From NCBI GenBank assembly GCA_900757595.1, contig CAAEOL010000031.1:16752-80751 (forward strand): DNA of 64,000 bases, in the 5' to 3' direction. The translations under genes and the position numbers were made by a program. The DNA is from an uncultured Collinsella sp. GTDB lineage: Bacteria; Actinomycetota; Coriobacteriia; Coriobacteriales; Coriobacteriaceae. Below the pieces are notes generated by a model. It was not told where the DNA came from and searched no databases. It saw nothing but the letters and a program-made list of their open reading frames with translations. Positions 1 through 8,481 of this stretch are shown one piece after another; position 1 is the first letter of the stretch, and each line of letters opens with the position of its first letter.

Positions 1-666
1 GTTCACGTCGGCGGCACTGACCACGCGCACGTCCGCCTCCTCCGCCGCGCGAATACCGGCAATACTCGGCATACGCAACTGGCCAATCTCCTTGGCAGTC
101 GTCATCGCGCACGGCATCTCAAGACACACCGTCTCCTCGCCGGCATCGCATCCGTGAACGAGCGCCAGCGAGCCACACGTCGTAAAGCCCGCGCTTTGCA
201 CGCAGCTCACGTCGGTCACGCAGGGAATCTCAAAGGCACCGGCAAGCTCGGGACCAATCTGGGCCGTATCGCCATCCACCGCCATCTTGCCGCAGATGAG
301 CAGGTCGAAGTCCTCGTCGAGTGCCTCGATGCCGCATTTGAGAGCATAGGTGGTCGCCAGGGTATCGGCACCTGCAAAGGCGCGATCGGTCAGCAGCAGC
401 GCGTCGTCGGCGCCTCGAGCGATGCAGTCGCGCAGCAGCGACTCGGTCGCGGGGATGCCCATCGACACCACCGTCACGCGCACATCCATGCCAAAGCCGA
501 TAAAGTCGTCCTTCAGCGCCAGCGCGCATTCCAAAGCGCTCGCATCAAAGGGATTAATGACCGCCTGCTTGCCATCGCGCACGATGGTATTGGTCTTGGG
601 GTCCATCTTGACCTCGGTGCTGCCCGGCACGGCCTTGACGCACACCACCATATGGAAATCGCTCAT
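1..666 (-). CDS. etfB: Electron transfer flavoprotein beta subunit, partial (C-terminus beyond window)
   Basis: The protein begins MSDFHMVVCVKAVPGSTEVK and contains the family features NPFDASALECALALKD, an adenine-nucleotide-binding core with DLLICGKMAVDGDTAQIGPE, and the late segment LRMPSIAGIRAAEEADV. EtfB pairs with EtfA to carry FAD and AMP and passes electrons between flavin dehydrogenases and an acceptor. It starts two bases after the stop of the upstream FAD dehydrogenase, with a purine-rich ribosome site inside that gene's end, so the two are translationally linked; EtfA probably follows outside the window. The order dehydrogenase-EtfB recalls the Etf-coupled lactate dehydrogenase of acetogens (inference). 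The reading frame stays open to base 1. Confidence 0.93.
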   Translation of the reverse strand, partial: MSDFHMVVCVKAVPGSTEVKMDPKTNTIVRDGKQAVINPFDASALECALALKDDFIGFGMDVRVTVVSMGIPATESLLRDCIARGADDALLLTDRAFAGADTLATTYALKCGIEALDEDFDLLICGKMAVDGDTAQIGPELAGAFEIPCVTDVSCVQSAGFTTCGSLALVHGCDAGEETVCLEMPCAMTTAKEIGQLRMPSIAGIRAAEEADVRVVSAADVN

Positions 667-668
667 CT

Positions 669-2270
669 TCACGCGCCCCCTTTCTGGACGAGCTCATCCA
701 AGAGCTTCTCCGAAAACAGGTTGCCGCGACCCAGCTGCCCGTCGGGATCGAGCTGGAGCTTGAGCCGCGCCGACTCGACCATGGCCTCGTGACCGTACAT
801 CGTCTCTAAGAAGCCCGCCTTGATCTTGCCGACGCCGTGCTCGGCAGAAACGGCACCGCCCATAGCCGTTACCTCCGCAGCCCACTGGGCAAACAGCTCG
901 CCACCGCGACGGTAGTCCTGCGCGTCGCGCGGCAGGATGTTCACATGCAGATGGTTGTTACCGATGTGCCCCCAGGCAGCAGATTCAAGCCCACTTTCGG
1001 CTAACGTGCGGCGATAAAGGCCGATGACATCGTCCAAGCGTGCGTTGGGCACCGACATGTCCGAGCCCAGCTTGGTAATGGTGGGGTCGATGCGGCGACG
1101 CTCGTCAATGAGCATATTGACGCTCTCGGGAACCGCGTGGCGGAAGAACCGCTGGCACTCGCGATCGACTTCGGTGCGGGCGACCCATGTCGCATCGTCG
1201 CGGCCGCCCGCAAACTCCAGCACCCATCCCAGGCGGTACAGCTCCTCGGTCGCCTGCGCCTCGTCATCGCAGTCGAGCTCCACGTAGACACAGACCTTTG
1301 CCTCGTCGTCGAGCGCCGGCAGCGAGGCAAACGCTGTCGACTGCTCGCGCTGGCGACGCAGGATATCCAGGGCGCCAGCATCGAAATACTCAATAGCGGC
1401 GGCATGGGACAGCACGGGACGCACGGAATCGGTAAAGGACACGGCCTTGTCTTCGCTATCGAAAAAGCAACTCACACCCCATACGACCGAAGGTGCCGCC
1501 TGCAGGGCGATCTCGAGCTCGGTAATGACGCCGAGCGTGCCGCACGCACCGATAAAAAGATCGATGGCGTCCATATCGTCCGCAACAAAATACCCCGAGG
1601 CATTTTTGGTCTTGGGCATGGTGTAGTCAGGAAGATCAAGCTCGAATGTATGACCCTCTGCCGTCACGAGCGACAGGTGGCGGCCCTGGGCAAAAGCCTC
1701 GCCGCGCTGAAGCTCAAGCAAATCGCCATCAGCCAGCGCGACGTGGAGTCCCGTGATATGCGGGCGCATGGGGCCGTAAGCGTAGCTGCGGGCGCCGGAG
1801 GCGTTGCATGCCGCCATGCCACCCAGACAGGCAGATGCCTCGGTGGGATCGGTGGGAAAGAACTGCTCGGGGGACTCTTGGAACTCCTCGTAGGCCTCAA
1901 GCGATGCCTGGTCCCAACCAGCGGTCGGCAGTACCTTCTTGCTCAGCTGCTTACGCAGCTCCGAGAGCACAACGCCCGGCTCCACGCGCAGCAGAAATTG
2001 GCCTTGTTCATCGCGGCGAAGGCCCAAGTAGCGATTCATACGGGAAGTATTGAGGATATGCCCACCGTGGGGCACGGCACCGGCGGCAAGGCCGGTTCGG
2101 GCGCCCTGAACCGTTACCGGGACACGCTCGGCATGGAGCGTTTCCAAAATGGCACGGACCTCGTCTTCCGTTGTCGGAAACGAGATGCTCGATGCTTCGC
2201 CCGATGCACGAGATTCATCGCGGCCATACTCTTCGAACTCATCGGTGAAGGGTTTAATGGTTGCAGACAC
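669..2270 (-). CDS. FAD-binding D-lactate/glycolate-type dehydrogenase (GlcD/LctD family)
   Basis: A 533-residue flavoprotein that oxidises a 2-hydroxy acid, probably lactate. An N-terminal PCMH-type FAD domain covers roughly residues 25-215 (PTEASACLGGMAACNASGAR; later GACGTLGVITELEIAL), and the C-terminal FAD-oxidase cap carries GHIGNNHLHVNILPRD and the signature SAEHGVGKIKAGFLETMYG. Length is slightly above the usual 460-500 because of loop insertions. The start is GTG at 2270 with an AGGGGGAG ribosome site. Directly downstream is etfB, so electrons probably pass to an EtfAB pair, as in the confurcating LctBCD complex of Acetobacterium. Glycolate oxidase subunit D is the alternative; the Etf neighbour argues against it. 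Confidence 0.88.
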   Translation of the reverse strand: MSATIKPFTDEFEEYGRDESRASGEASSISFPTTEDEVRAILETLHAERVPVTVQGARTGLAAGAVPHGGHILNTSRMNRYLGLRRDEQGQFLLRVEPGVVLSELRKQLSKKVLPTAGWDQASLEAYEEFQESPEQFFPTDPTEASACLGGMAACNASGARSYAYGPMRPHITGLHVALADGDLLELQRGEAFAQGRHLSLVTAEGHTFELDLPDYTMPKTKNASGYFVADDMDAIDLFIGACGTLGVITELEIALQAAPSVVWGVSCFFDSEDKAVSFTDSVRPVLSHAAAIEYFDAGALDILRRQREQSTAFASLPALDDEAKVCVYVELDCDDEAQATEELYRLGWVLEFAGGRDDATWVARTEVDRECQRFFRHAVPESVNMLIDERRRIDPTITKLGSDMSVPNARLDDVIGLYRRTLAESGLESAAWGHIGNNHLHVNILPRDAQDYRRGGELFAQWAAEVTAMGGAVSAEHGVGKIKAGFLETMYGHEAMVESARLKLQLDPDGQLGRGNLFSEKLLDELVQKGGA

Positions 2271-2615
2271 GCGAACTCCCCCTTTAGCTAACTACAGTGT
2301 TTGCAGGGAGATGTTACCGCATCGTTTCGTCGACGTGTTCGAGACCGTCTCCATAATTGGCGATTTTTACGTTTGTGCAATTCGGCGAACGGCAAGGCTT
2401 CCTCGGCAGACGATGCTTTTGACACATATCGCCCCGCCGTCGCCGACCGCTCGATTGTCGCTCGAAAAAAGTTGAAGTAATTTTTCCACCTTTTACCTGC
2501 GGAGATGTCAATCCGTCAAGCATTTGGTCAGAAATTGGTCAAGTAGCGGCTGATACGGTCGGCGTCGACGGCCAAAACCGATAGAAGTTTTGGCCCCAGA
2601 AGCAGGGAGGTTCCC
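2271..2615. other. Divergent intergenic region, 345 bases
   Basis: This gap separates the minus-strand dehydrogenase from the plus-strand secreted-protein cluster and must hold both promoters. It contains a direct repeat of TTGGTCA near 2525-2540 and a 9-bp hairpin at 2570-2595. No convincing ORF is seen in it. Confidence 0.5.
2570..2595 (+). promoter_or_regulatory. Perfect hairpin in the leader of the secreted-protein cluster
   Basis: GGCCAAAAC and GTTTTGGCC form a perfect 9-bp stem around an 8-base loop, ending 20 bases before the ATG at 2616. There is no T-run, so it is more likely an operator or a leader stem than a terminator. Confidence 0.45.
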
Positions 2616-2912
2616 ATGGCATATTACTGGCCCCAGTACGGCGTCGCCATCGAGGTCGACGACGATCCCTATCTCCTGCCTTTCGACGAAGAGGCGTTCC
2701 CCGATACGGCGGTCTACCACGTCACCACCGATGTTATCTGCGACCCCGAGTCGTTCTCGGCGCTCGCCCACCACATCGCGCGTATCCACGACATCGAGCT
2801 CCCTCACGACTTTGACGAGCTCATCTACTCGCGCCGCCTGATGCTTCACATGCTCTTTGGAGCGGACCCGTCCACGTTCGCACGTGTCTACACCACCAAG
2901 GACGCCGCATGA
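2616..2912 (+). CDS. Hypothetical acidic protein, first gene of the secreted-protein cluster
   Basis: A 98-residue, acidic, soluble protein with no signal peptide or membrane segment, beginning MAYYWPQYGVAIEVDDDPYL. The ATG has a GGGAGG ribosome site nine bases upstream, and the codon pattern matches neighbouring genes. Its last codons overlap the start of the next gene as ATGA, which implies translational coupling. I do not recognise the family. Because the next genes encode an anchored protein and secreted proteins, a cytoplasmic regulatory or chaperone role is possible, but that is only inference from context. Confidence 0.72.
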   Translation: MAYYWPQYGVAIEVDDDPYLLPFDEEAFPDTAVYHVTTDVICDPESFSALAHHIARIHDIELPHDFDELIYSRRLMLHMLFGADPSTFARVYTTKDAA

Positions 2913-3418
2913 GTGCGAAGAAGCCGCCCCGCCTCGCAGGACTGGGGCGTCGCAAGAAACTCGTCGTTGTCTGCCTGGCTATCGCCTGCGCCCTCATCGC
3001 CGTAGGGCTATACGCCTGGCAGTCGCAGCCCGTGCCCGAAGCGGGCGCCTCAGTCACGACGGCCGGGGGCAAAACGCGTCAGGAAATCCAAGATGAGCTC
3101 GATGCCATCGTCCGCGACAACATGATGACGATTTCGGTCGCGCCGGTCGCTCAGCTACAGGAGGACGGCAAGCTGCGCGTCAACGTGCAAAACGTCCAAG
3201 ACAATAAATTTCCCCAGCGATTCCGCGTCATCCAAAACGACGAGACCATGTACGAATCCGGTGTGGTCGAGACCGGCAAGACAATCGAGACGTGCCCCGC
3301 CGGCGACATCAAAGAAGGCGAGGCATACATCGAGATCCAGGCACTCGATGCCAAGACCCTCGACAGCCACGGCAATCCGACACGTGTCAAGGTACGGGTT
3401 GAGCAAGCCGAGAACTAG
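2909..3418 (+). CDS. Membrane-anchored extracellular protein of unknown function
   Basis: A 169-residue protein with a basic N-terminus (RRKK near residue 15), one membrane segment around residues 19-37 (VVCLAIACALIAVGLYAW), and an extracytoplasmic domain rich in alternating hydrophobic residues, typical of a beta sandwich. It overlaps the preceding gene by four bases. No cleavage motif is obvious, so it is probably an N-terminal anchor with the domain outside. Family not recognised. The tail (TRVKVRVEQAEN) reads like a final beta strand. Confidence 0.75.
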   Translation: MSAKKPPRLAGLGRRKKLVVVCLAIACALIAVGLYAWQSQPVPEAGASVTTAGGKTRQEIQDELDAIVRDNMMTISVAPVAQLQEDGKLRVNVQNVQDNKFPQRFRVIQNDETMYESGVVETGKTIETCPAGDIKEGEAYIEIQALDAKTLDSHGNPTRVKVRVEQAEN

Positions 3419-3508
3419 CTTTTTCGGCCGACGCGACACCGCACGCAATTCACCAGCATTCGTCCAATCATCGCGGGGACGGCCCGCGGCGAATAGAAAG
3501 GAACGACC

Positions 3509-4108
3509 ATGGACATCACCAGGAACATGAACGGAGCCAGAGCGCTCGTCGTGGGCGCAGGGCTCGCGCTCGCGCTCGCAATGGGCGCCGCCCCGACGCC
3601 AGCTCTGGCAGCCGGGCGCGTTGGAACCACGAAAGTAATGGTCAGGACCGAGATCGACAACGTAGAGTTCAAAGTTCCGACGGTTATTCCCTTCGTCGCC
3701 AAGGCCGACGGCACGCTTCAGGGCCCCTCAGAAGACGCGACCACCATCGACAATCATTCGGCCTACGGCATCCATGTCACCAACATGAAGATCGACGCCA
3801 TGAACACCTGGACCATTGCCGCCGACGCCAAGGCCGGAACCGCGCAGAATTCCATCGACTTTAAGGTCGGCCCCGACGGCGCACTCCAGAACGCCAGCGC
3901 CGCAATGCAGGAGACGGGCCTCGATCTTTCCAAGAATGCAGCCTTCGACATGGGCTACCAGGGCATTGCCGGCGGCACGGACAAAATTAAGCTCAAGACA
4001 AGCGGAAACGTCGCCCGCGTCACGCGCGACATCTTCCGCGTAACCGGCGAAGGCGATCAGGTTGCAACGATCACCTGGACGGTCGAGCCCGGTGCGCACA
4101 CGGCATAA
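3509..4108 (+). CDS. Secreted beta-rich protein of unknown function
   Basis: A 199-residue protein with a clear signal peptide (hydrophobic core near residues 11-30, then a PTPALAAG cleavage site). The mature part is beta-rich: a stretch with IPFVAKADGTLQGP, then NHSAYGIHVTNMKID, and a final TITWTVEP strand. The layout resembles small secreted matrix, camelysin-like or WxL-like proteins of Gram-positives, but no diagnostic motif is present. The ATG at 3509 follows GAAAGGAACGACC. It belongs to the 2616-5819 cluster and is followed by an overlapping anchored protein. Confidence 0.75.
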   Translation: MDITRNMNGARALVVGAGLALALAMGAAPTPALAAGRVGTTKVMVRTEIDNVEFKVPTVIPFVAKADGTLQGPSEDATTIDNHSAYGIHVTNMKIDAMNTWTIAADAKAGTAQNSIDFKVGPDGALQNASAAMQETGLDLSKNAAFDMGYQGIAGGTDKIKLKTSGNVARVTRDIFRVTGEGDQVATITWTVEPGAHTA

Positions 4109-4370
4109 GGCCGTCGCCCTGGCCGCCGTCAGTATCCTAGCGTTTGGGCCAGCCATGGCCTTTGCCCAGCAAGAACAGGCGCAGGCCGCCACGCAAGTGA
4201 CGGTCGACCTCTCGGAGCTCGACCGCGGCAACTGCAAGGAACCGTTGGCACAGACAGACGACAGACGATGGCTCTTGGCAGCAGGCGCCACGGCAGCAGG
4301 TGCGGGAACCGCCGGCCTCGGTCTGCACATCAAACGCAGCCAGAAACGAAACACGGACAGGCCGCACTAA
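4092..4370 (+). CDS. Small exported protein with C-terminal membrane segment
   Basis: I start this 92-residue product at the GTG at 4092, which overlaps the end of the previous gene by 17 bases. It has a signal peptide (VALAAVSILAFGPAMAFAQ), a short extracellular stretch of about 40 residues with one cysteine (RGNCKEP), and a C-terminal hydrophobic segment (WLLAAGATAAGAGTAGLGL) followed by a basic tail. The topology is that of a wall-linked or anchored small protein, but there is no LPxTG-type sorting motif. A TTG at 4062 in the same frame is possible but less likely. Family unknown. Confidence 0.6.
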   Translation: MRTRHKAVALAAVSILAFGPAMAFAQQEQAQAATQVTVDLSELDRGNCKEPLAQTDDRRWLLAAGATAAGAGTAGLGLHIKRSQKRNTDRPH

Positions 4371-4388
4371 ATTAGCTAAGGAGACCCC

Positions 4389-5819
4389 ATGGCATCGAAG
4401 AACCTTTTGCCCGTCGTCGCACTCTGCGGCGCGCTCGCAACCGGAACGCCTGTCGCCGCTTGGGCGACTCCCGTCATGGCAGACTCCTTACCAGCAGCCC
4501 TAAGCTCCGCACCAAATCCGTCGAGCGCCATTGCGTGCAAGCGTTTTTCGTTCGCACAGGCCGCAATCTCAACCTCGGGATGCCTTCGTCGTAATACGGA
4601 CGGCTCGATAGTCGTGGATATCAATCGTTCGAACAAGGCAAACGGCTCCCAGGCGGGGTGCGCCGTCTGCACATGGCGCTCGATTGTGCTCGATGCAGAT
4701 GGCGATCCGTGCGATTTGGGGTTGCGCATCGATATCGCTTCGGTCGATGACTCGGCGAACGGAGCGAAGGTCGCCTTCGACGGTGCGTTTTTCGAGAAAG
4801 GAGGCGGTATATGTCTGGGCTGCGCCGCCGCGAATGCAGACGATGTGCAGCCCACCCTCTCATTCACGGCATCGCTGCGGCTGACCAAGGCGGGCACCGA
4901 TGCCATCGCGGCGGGAGAAGCATCCCTGCTGTTCTACGCCGCCAGTACCGAAGACACAGACATTCATTTCGAGAAGCCGGCCGGATCGCTCAGCCTTACG
5001 CGCGGGACGGAGGCAGGCCCTATTGCGATCGATACCCACACGCTAGGCAGGCAACGCATTCTTGCCGACCCGGCGCTTCTCGAGATGGAGTGGAACGGAT
5101 CCGGAGCCATCGGGATTGTCCCCTCCGCGCTTGACGCCAAGACGCTCCCCTCAAACGACGAACCCATCAACGCAACCATACAAGAAGAGAGCACGGACAA
5201 AGAAGCAGGTGCGGGCGACACGCCGTCGCCGACAAACAGCGTCCCAGCTTCTTTCGAAGCACCGAATGAGCCCGCTACCGGTCCAAACGATCCCGAGCTC
5301 GCGGACAGTCTGGGACTTGCTGATCCTCAGGAGATCGATGAAGGTAACTGCTGCGTGCTTGCCGCCCTCGACCACACAGAGGTCATCGATGCTGCAAACA
5401 TCGAAGTTGCCGCCGCCAATCAGCCCGTCCGCACGTCGGCCATCATCGCATTTCCCGAATCCATCGAAGTCGTCTTTTTGCCATCGGGCGAGGTCGTGGC
5501 CCCAACACTGCTCACCTTGTTGGGCGCCAAGAATACTCGAAACGAAATTAAAAAGGTCACGGTTGTCGACCCTGCAACCACCGCTAAACTGCGTCTATAC
5601 GCCGTTGCCCCAGACGGAGGCAAGACCTTGGAATTCGATGGCGACACACTTCTAGCCTGGCGACGTCTGGACATTATGCAAGACGTCTCGTATCAGATCG
5701 AACTCGAAGGGTTTGATCGTGCCCGCGATGCCAATATCATCGCCGCGGCTATTGAATCCCCGCAGCGGCTTATGACACTGCGCTTTGACTACTACCCCTA
5801 TGTCCCGACAACCACCTGA
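4389..5819 (+). CDS. Large secreted protein of unknown function, cysteine-containing
   Basis: A 476-residue exported protein starting at an ATG preceded by AAGGAG. The signal peptide ends near AAWATPVMA. The mature N-terminal half contains scattered cysteines (CAVCTW, CDLGL, GGICLGCA), then a Pro/Thr/Glu-rich low-complexity linker around residues 258-310, then another CC pair (EGNCCVLAAL) and a beta-rich C-terminal domain ending YYPYVPTTT. The C-terminal region (VVFLPSGEVVAPTLL) is reminiscent of the strand pattern in the 199-residue protein upstream. No sortase signal is present. It closes the cluster; function unknown. Confidence 0.75.
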   Translation: MASKNLLPVVALCGALATGTPVAAWATPVMADSLPAALSSAPNPSSAIACKRFSFAQAAISTSGCLRRNTDGSIVVDINRSNKANGSQAGCAVCTWRSIVLDADGDPCDLGLRIDIASVDDSANGAKVAFDGAFFEKGGGICLGCAAANADDVQPTLSFTASLRLTKAGTDAIAAGEASLLFYAASTEDTDIHFEKPAGSLSLTRGTEAGPIAIDTHTLGRQRILADPALLEMEWNGSGAIGIVPSALDAKTLPSNDEPINATIQEESTDKEAGAGDTPSPTNSVPASFEAPNEPATGPNDPELADSLGLADPQEIDEGNCCVLAALDHTEVIDAANIEVAAANQPVRTSAIIAFPESIEVVFLPSGEVVAPTLLTLLGAKNTRNEIKKVTVVDPATTAKLRLYAVAPDGGKTLEFDGDTLLAWRRLDIMQDVSYQIELEGFDRARDANIIAAAIESPQRLMTLRFDYYPYVPTTT

Positions 5820-5842
5820 GGCTTAAATGCTGCGCATCATTC

Positions 5843-5868
5843 CTAATACCACTTATATAACGTATTAG
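5843..5868. promoter_or_regulatory. Inverted repeat upstream of DUF554 gene
   Basis: CTAATAC and GTATTAG form 7-bp arms separated by 12 AT-rich bases. It lies 70 bases before the DUF554 start and could be an operator or a weak terminator for the upstream gene. No regulator is identified. Confidence 0.4.
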
Positions 5869-5937
5869 ATGAGTCGCGATGTGCCTCGCATTTCGTTCTG
5901 CTACGATTGCCACGTTGGCATCAATACAGGAGGGCTC

Positions 5938-6654
5938 ATGCCGGGCTTGGGAACAATCATCAACGTTGCGCTTTTAGTTGCGGGCGGTCTTTTGGGATTA
6001 GCGGGCGGCCGCTTCATTACACCGCGCATCCAAGACACGCTCATGAAAGCATCGGGGCTGTGCGTCCTGTTTATCGGCCTGGGCGGCACCATGCAAAAGA
6101 TGCTCATCATCGATGGAAAGGCGCTAGCGACCACCGGTACCACCATGCTCATCGTCTCATTTGCGCTCGGTTCGCTCATCGGCGAGGCCATCAACTTGGA
6201 GGCCGCCATCGAGAACCTTGGCGAATGGCTCAAGCGCAAGACTGGCAGTGAGGGCGATAACGAGTTCACCAACGCTTTTGTCTCGACTTCACTCACCGTG
6301 TGCATCGGCGCCATGGCCATTGTGGGATCGATCCAGGACGGCCTGCTCGGCGACTGGTCAACGCTTGCCCTCAAGGGCGCACTGGACTGCATCATCGTCT
6401 GCACCATGACGGCCTCGCTTGGCCGCGGCTGCATCTTCTCCGCCCTGCCCGTCGCCGTGTTCCAGGGGACGATCACGTTGTTTGCCGGCGCGCTCTCCCC
6501 CATCATGACCACAGCAGCCCTCAACAGCCTTTCGCTCGTAGGCTCCATGCTCATCTTCTGCGTCGGCGTCAACCTCATCCGTCCTCAGACCTTCCGCACG
6601 GCCAATATGCTTCCCTCCGTCGTCATCGCCGTCATATACGCCCTCCTGTTCTAA
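5938..6654 (+). CDS. DUF554 family integral membrane protein
   Basis: A 238-residue polytopic membrane protein. The start is the ATG at 5938 behind AGGAGGG; an upstream extension to 5869 lacks a ribosome site. It begins MPGLGTIINVALLVAGGLLG and contains the DUF554 features GLCVLFIGLGGTMQKML, the GSLIGE turn after a membrane helix, and VCIGAMAIVGSIQDGL, with about seven hydrophobic segments. Members are predicted small-molecule transporters or channels of unknown substrate (YdfK-like). It stands alone between the secreted-protein cluster and the TerB operon. Confidence 0.88.
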   Translation: MPGLGTIINVALLVAGGLLGLAGGRFITPRIQDTLMKASGLCVLFIGLGGTMQKMLIIDGKALATTGTTMLIVSFALGSLIGEAINLEAAIENLGEWLKRKTGSEGDNEFTNAFVSTSLTVCIGAMAIVGSIQDGLLGDWSTLALKGALDCIIVCTMTASLGRGCIFSALPVAVFQGTITLFAGALSPIMTTAALNSLSLVGSMLIFCVGVNLIRPQTFRTANMLPSVVIAVIYALLF

Positions 6655-6675
6655 ATCTAGCAACGCAGCGGTATC

Positions 6676-6705
6676 TCGAACATCTGTTTGATGCTGTGCT
6701 ATGAT
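6676..6705 (+). promoter_or_regulatory. Possible promoter of the TerB-BrxD-BrxHI operon
   Basis: An extended -10 (TGCTATGAT, with TATGAT at 6700-6705) lies 36 bases before the GTG start, with a weak -35-like TCGAAC 18 bases upstream. The call rests on the extended -10 alone. Confidence 0.3.
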
Positions 6706-6741
6706 ATGAGGTCACCGTAGCTGCGTTCGAGAGGAGGAGCG

Positions 6742-8481
6742 GTGGCCGACCAGGACATCAAGATGCTCATCGAGCGCATTATGGCCGAGGCCCGGACCCA
6801 TCAGTCCGCCCGCTTCTCAAACGAAACCTACGCAGACGAGCCGATTCTCAAAACCGGCCGACAGATGCAGAATTTCCTCCCCGACCAGTACCGTAAAATG
6901 CGCGAGATATCGCGCTGGCAGGATGACCCCAAGGGCGGTGCGGGCCGCTGGCTTTCGGAAGCCGAGCTTTTTTACCGCCAGGGCCTGCTGATGGCCGACT
7001 TTGAGGACGACTGTCCCTACAACGGCACCTTTAAGTCGTACTTTCCCACCTACAACGCCATGAGCGACCGGCAACTGCGCGGCTACTTTACCTGGCGTGC
7101 CCAAGTGCGCCGCGGAACCGTCGAGGAAACGTCTACGTCCTTTGCCTTTCTGTATCTCTATGAGCTGATCTGCGGCATTGGCGTAGATAATCCACTCGAT
7201 GGTTTTAACAAGATCAAGGCTTTTTGGGATGTCTATCGCGCCTTCGAGCCCGGCATCGACCGGTTTGCGCGCGTGTGGCTGCAAGATTACGCCGTGTTCC
7301 ACGGGCTCGACCCCAAGCTGCTTCGCGACTCTAAAACCGTCATGTTCGATAACGCCCTTATCGAACTGCGGCGCGCGGCACGAGACCTTGTACCGGCACC
7401 GTCCGGCCAGACCCCTAAGCGTCGCAAAACCTCCGAGCCCACGCTCCCCCTTCCGCCCGATGAAGCGCGCGAGGAGCGACTCACGGCCGCCATCAACGCC
7501 CTCTCCACGTACAACCTAAGTAGCTCGCGGCTCGACCGCAGCCACCACCGTGATCTGCGCCACGTGGCGTGCGCCGTGTATGTCCGCATGGCGCGCTACT
7601 ATGACACGCACCGAAAGACCGGCATCGTGGCAAGTTTATTTGGGGAGGAGACGGCCATGCCCTACACCATGTTTGCCTCGGCCGTATTCTTTGCGCCCGA
7701 GCGCCACGAGGACTGCGAATACCGTCTGGACCCCATCCATATCTACCGTTGCCAAAACGGTTTTTGGGAATGCATGCGGATTCACGGTAGCAGGCAAAAG
7801 AGCAGCAAGCTCGGTGAAATGATGCGCGCCTGCGACCAACGCCTGCGCCTGGCGCTGGACCCCGCCCATCCCCTTAAGGAAGAAAAGGTCCCCAAATATC
7901 TGGCCAAGATTATCGATGACGAGATTGTGGCATGGCTTTCGTGGGACGCCGCACACCAGCCCGTCAAGATCGATATCGATTTGAGCCAGCTGGGGCACAT
8001 TCGGAGCGCTGCCGCACAAACGCGCGAAGCGCTTTTGATCGACGAGGAACGCGAGGACGGCACGCTTGCGGATGCCGAGGTGACAGTTGCCGAACGACGG
8101 GAAGCCAAGCCCGTGGCCGGCACGATCGCCGAACCAGTCGCGACGACCATGCAGCAGGACGAGGCTAGCGAGCCGACCATCTCCACCGAGCAGTTTGGCG
8201 TCGTGGCCCCGCTCCTCGCACCAGCACCCACGTCCGCTGACACCGCGTCCGCACTCGGTCCCGCCGCAGACGCCTATCTTCGAGCACTACTCGAGCAAAA
8301 CGCAGCGCAGACGGCATCGGCGGTGGCGCAGTCGGGCAAGAGTGAGGACATGCTTGTCGATACCATCAACGAGGCGCTCTTTGACCTGGTGGGAGACACC
8401 GTTATCGAATTCGGCGCGGCAGGGCCGCAGATTATCGAGGACTACGAAGCAGACGTGAGAGGATACCTAGACCATGAGTGA
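6742..8481 (+). CDS. TerB-N/TerB-C domain protein, first gene of a putative defence operon
   Basis: A 579-residue protein starting at GTG behind GAGGAGGAG. The TerB-N region spans about residues 45-220 (RKMREISRWQ, WLSEAELFYRQGLLMADFED, a YFTWRAQVRRG strand, then FAFLYLYELICGIGVDNPLD). A Pro/Ala/Glu-rich linker covers about 430-510, and the C-terminus (INEALFDLVGDTVIEF, then EDYEADVRGYL) matches the TerB-C pattern. These domains were described in tellurite-resistance-linked and DNA-processing gene systems. Its stop overlaps the start of the ATPase gene by eight bases, so the two are coupled. Probable role: scaffold or sensor of the module (inference). Confidence 0.85.
   Translation: MADQDIKMLIERIMAEARTHQSARFSNETYADEPILKTGRQMQNFLPDQYRKMREISRWQDDPKGGAGRWLSEAELFYRQGLLMADFEDDCPYNGTFKSYFPTYNAMSDRQLRGYFTWRAQVRRGTVEETSTSFAFLYLYELICGIGVDNPLDGFNKIKAFWDVYRAFEPGIDRFARVWLQDYAVFHGLDPKLLRDSKTVMFDNALIELRRAARDLVPAPSGQTPKRRKTSEPTLPLPPDEAREERLTAAINALSTYNLSSSRLDRSHHRDLRHVACAVYVRMARYYDTHRKTGIVASLFGEETAMPYTMFASAVFFAPERHEDCEYRLDPIHIYRCQNGFWECMRIHGSRQKSSKLGEMMRACDQRLRLALDPAHPLKEEKVPKYLAKIIDDEIVAWLSWDAAHQPVKIDIDLSQLGHIRSAAAQTREALLIDEEREDGTLADAEVTVAERREAKPVAGTIAEPVATTMQQDEASEPTISTEQFGVVAPLLAPAPTSADTASALGPAADAYLRALLEQNAAQTASAVAQSGKSEDMLVDTINEALFDLVGDTVIEFGAAGPQIIEDYEADVRGYLDHE

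Noticed and set aside
1137..2291. 384-codon plus-strand ORF opposite the lactate dehydrogenase
   Set aside because: Shadow; the minus strand carries the FAD-oxidase signatures.
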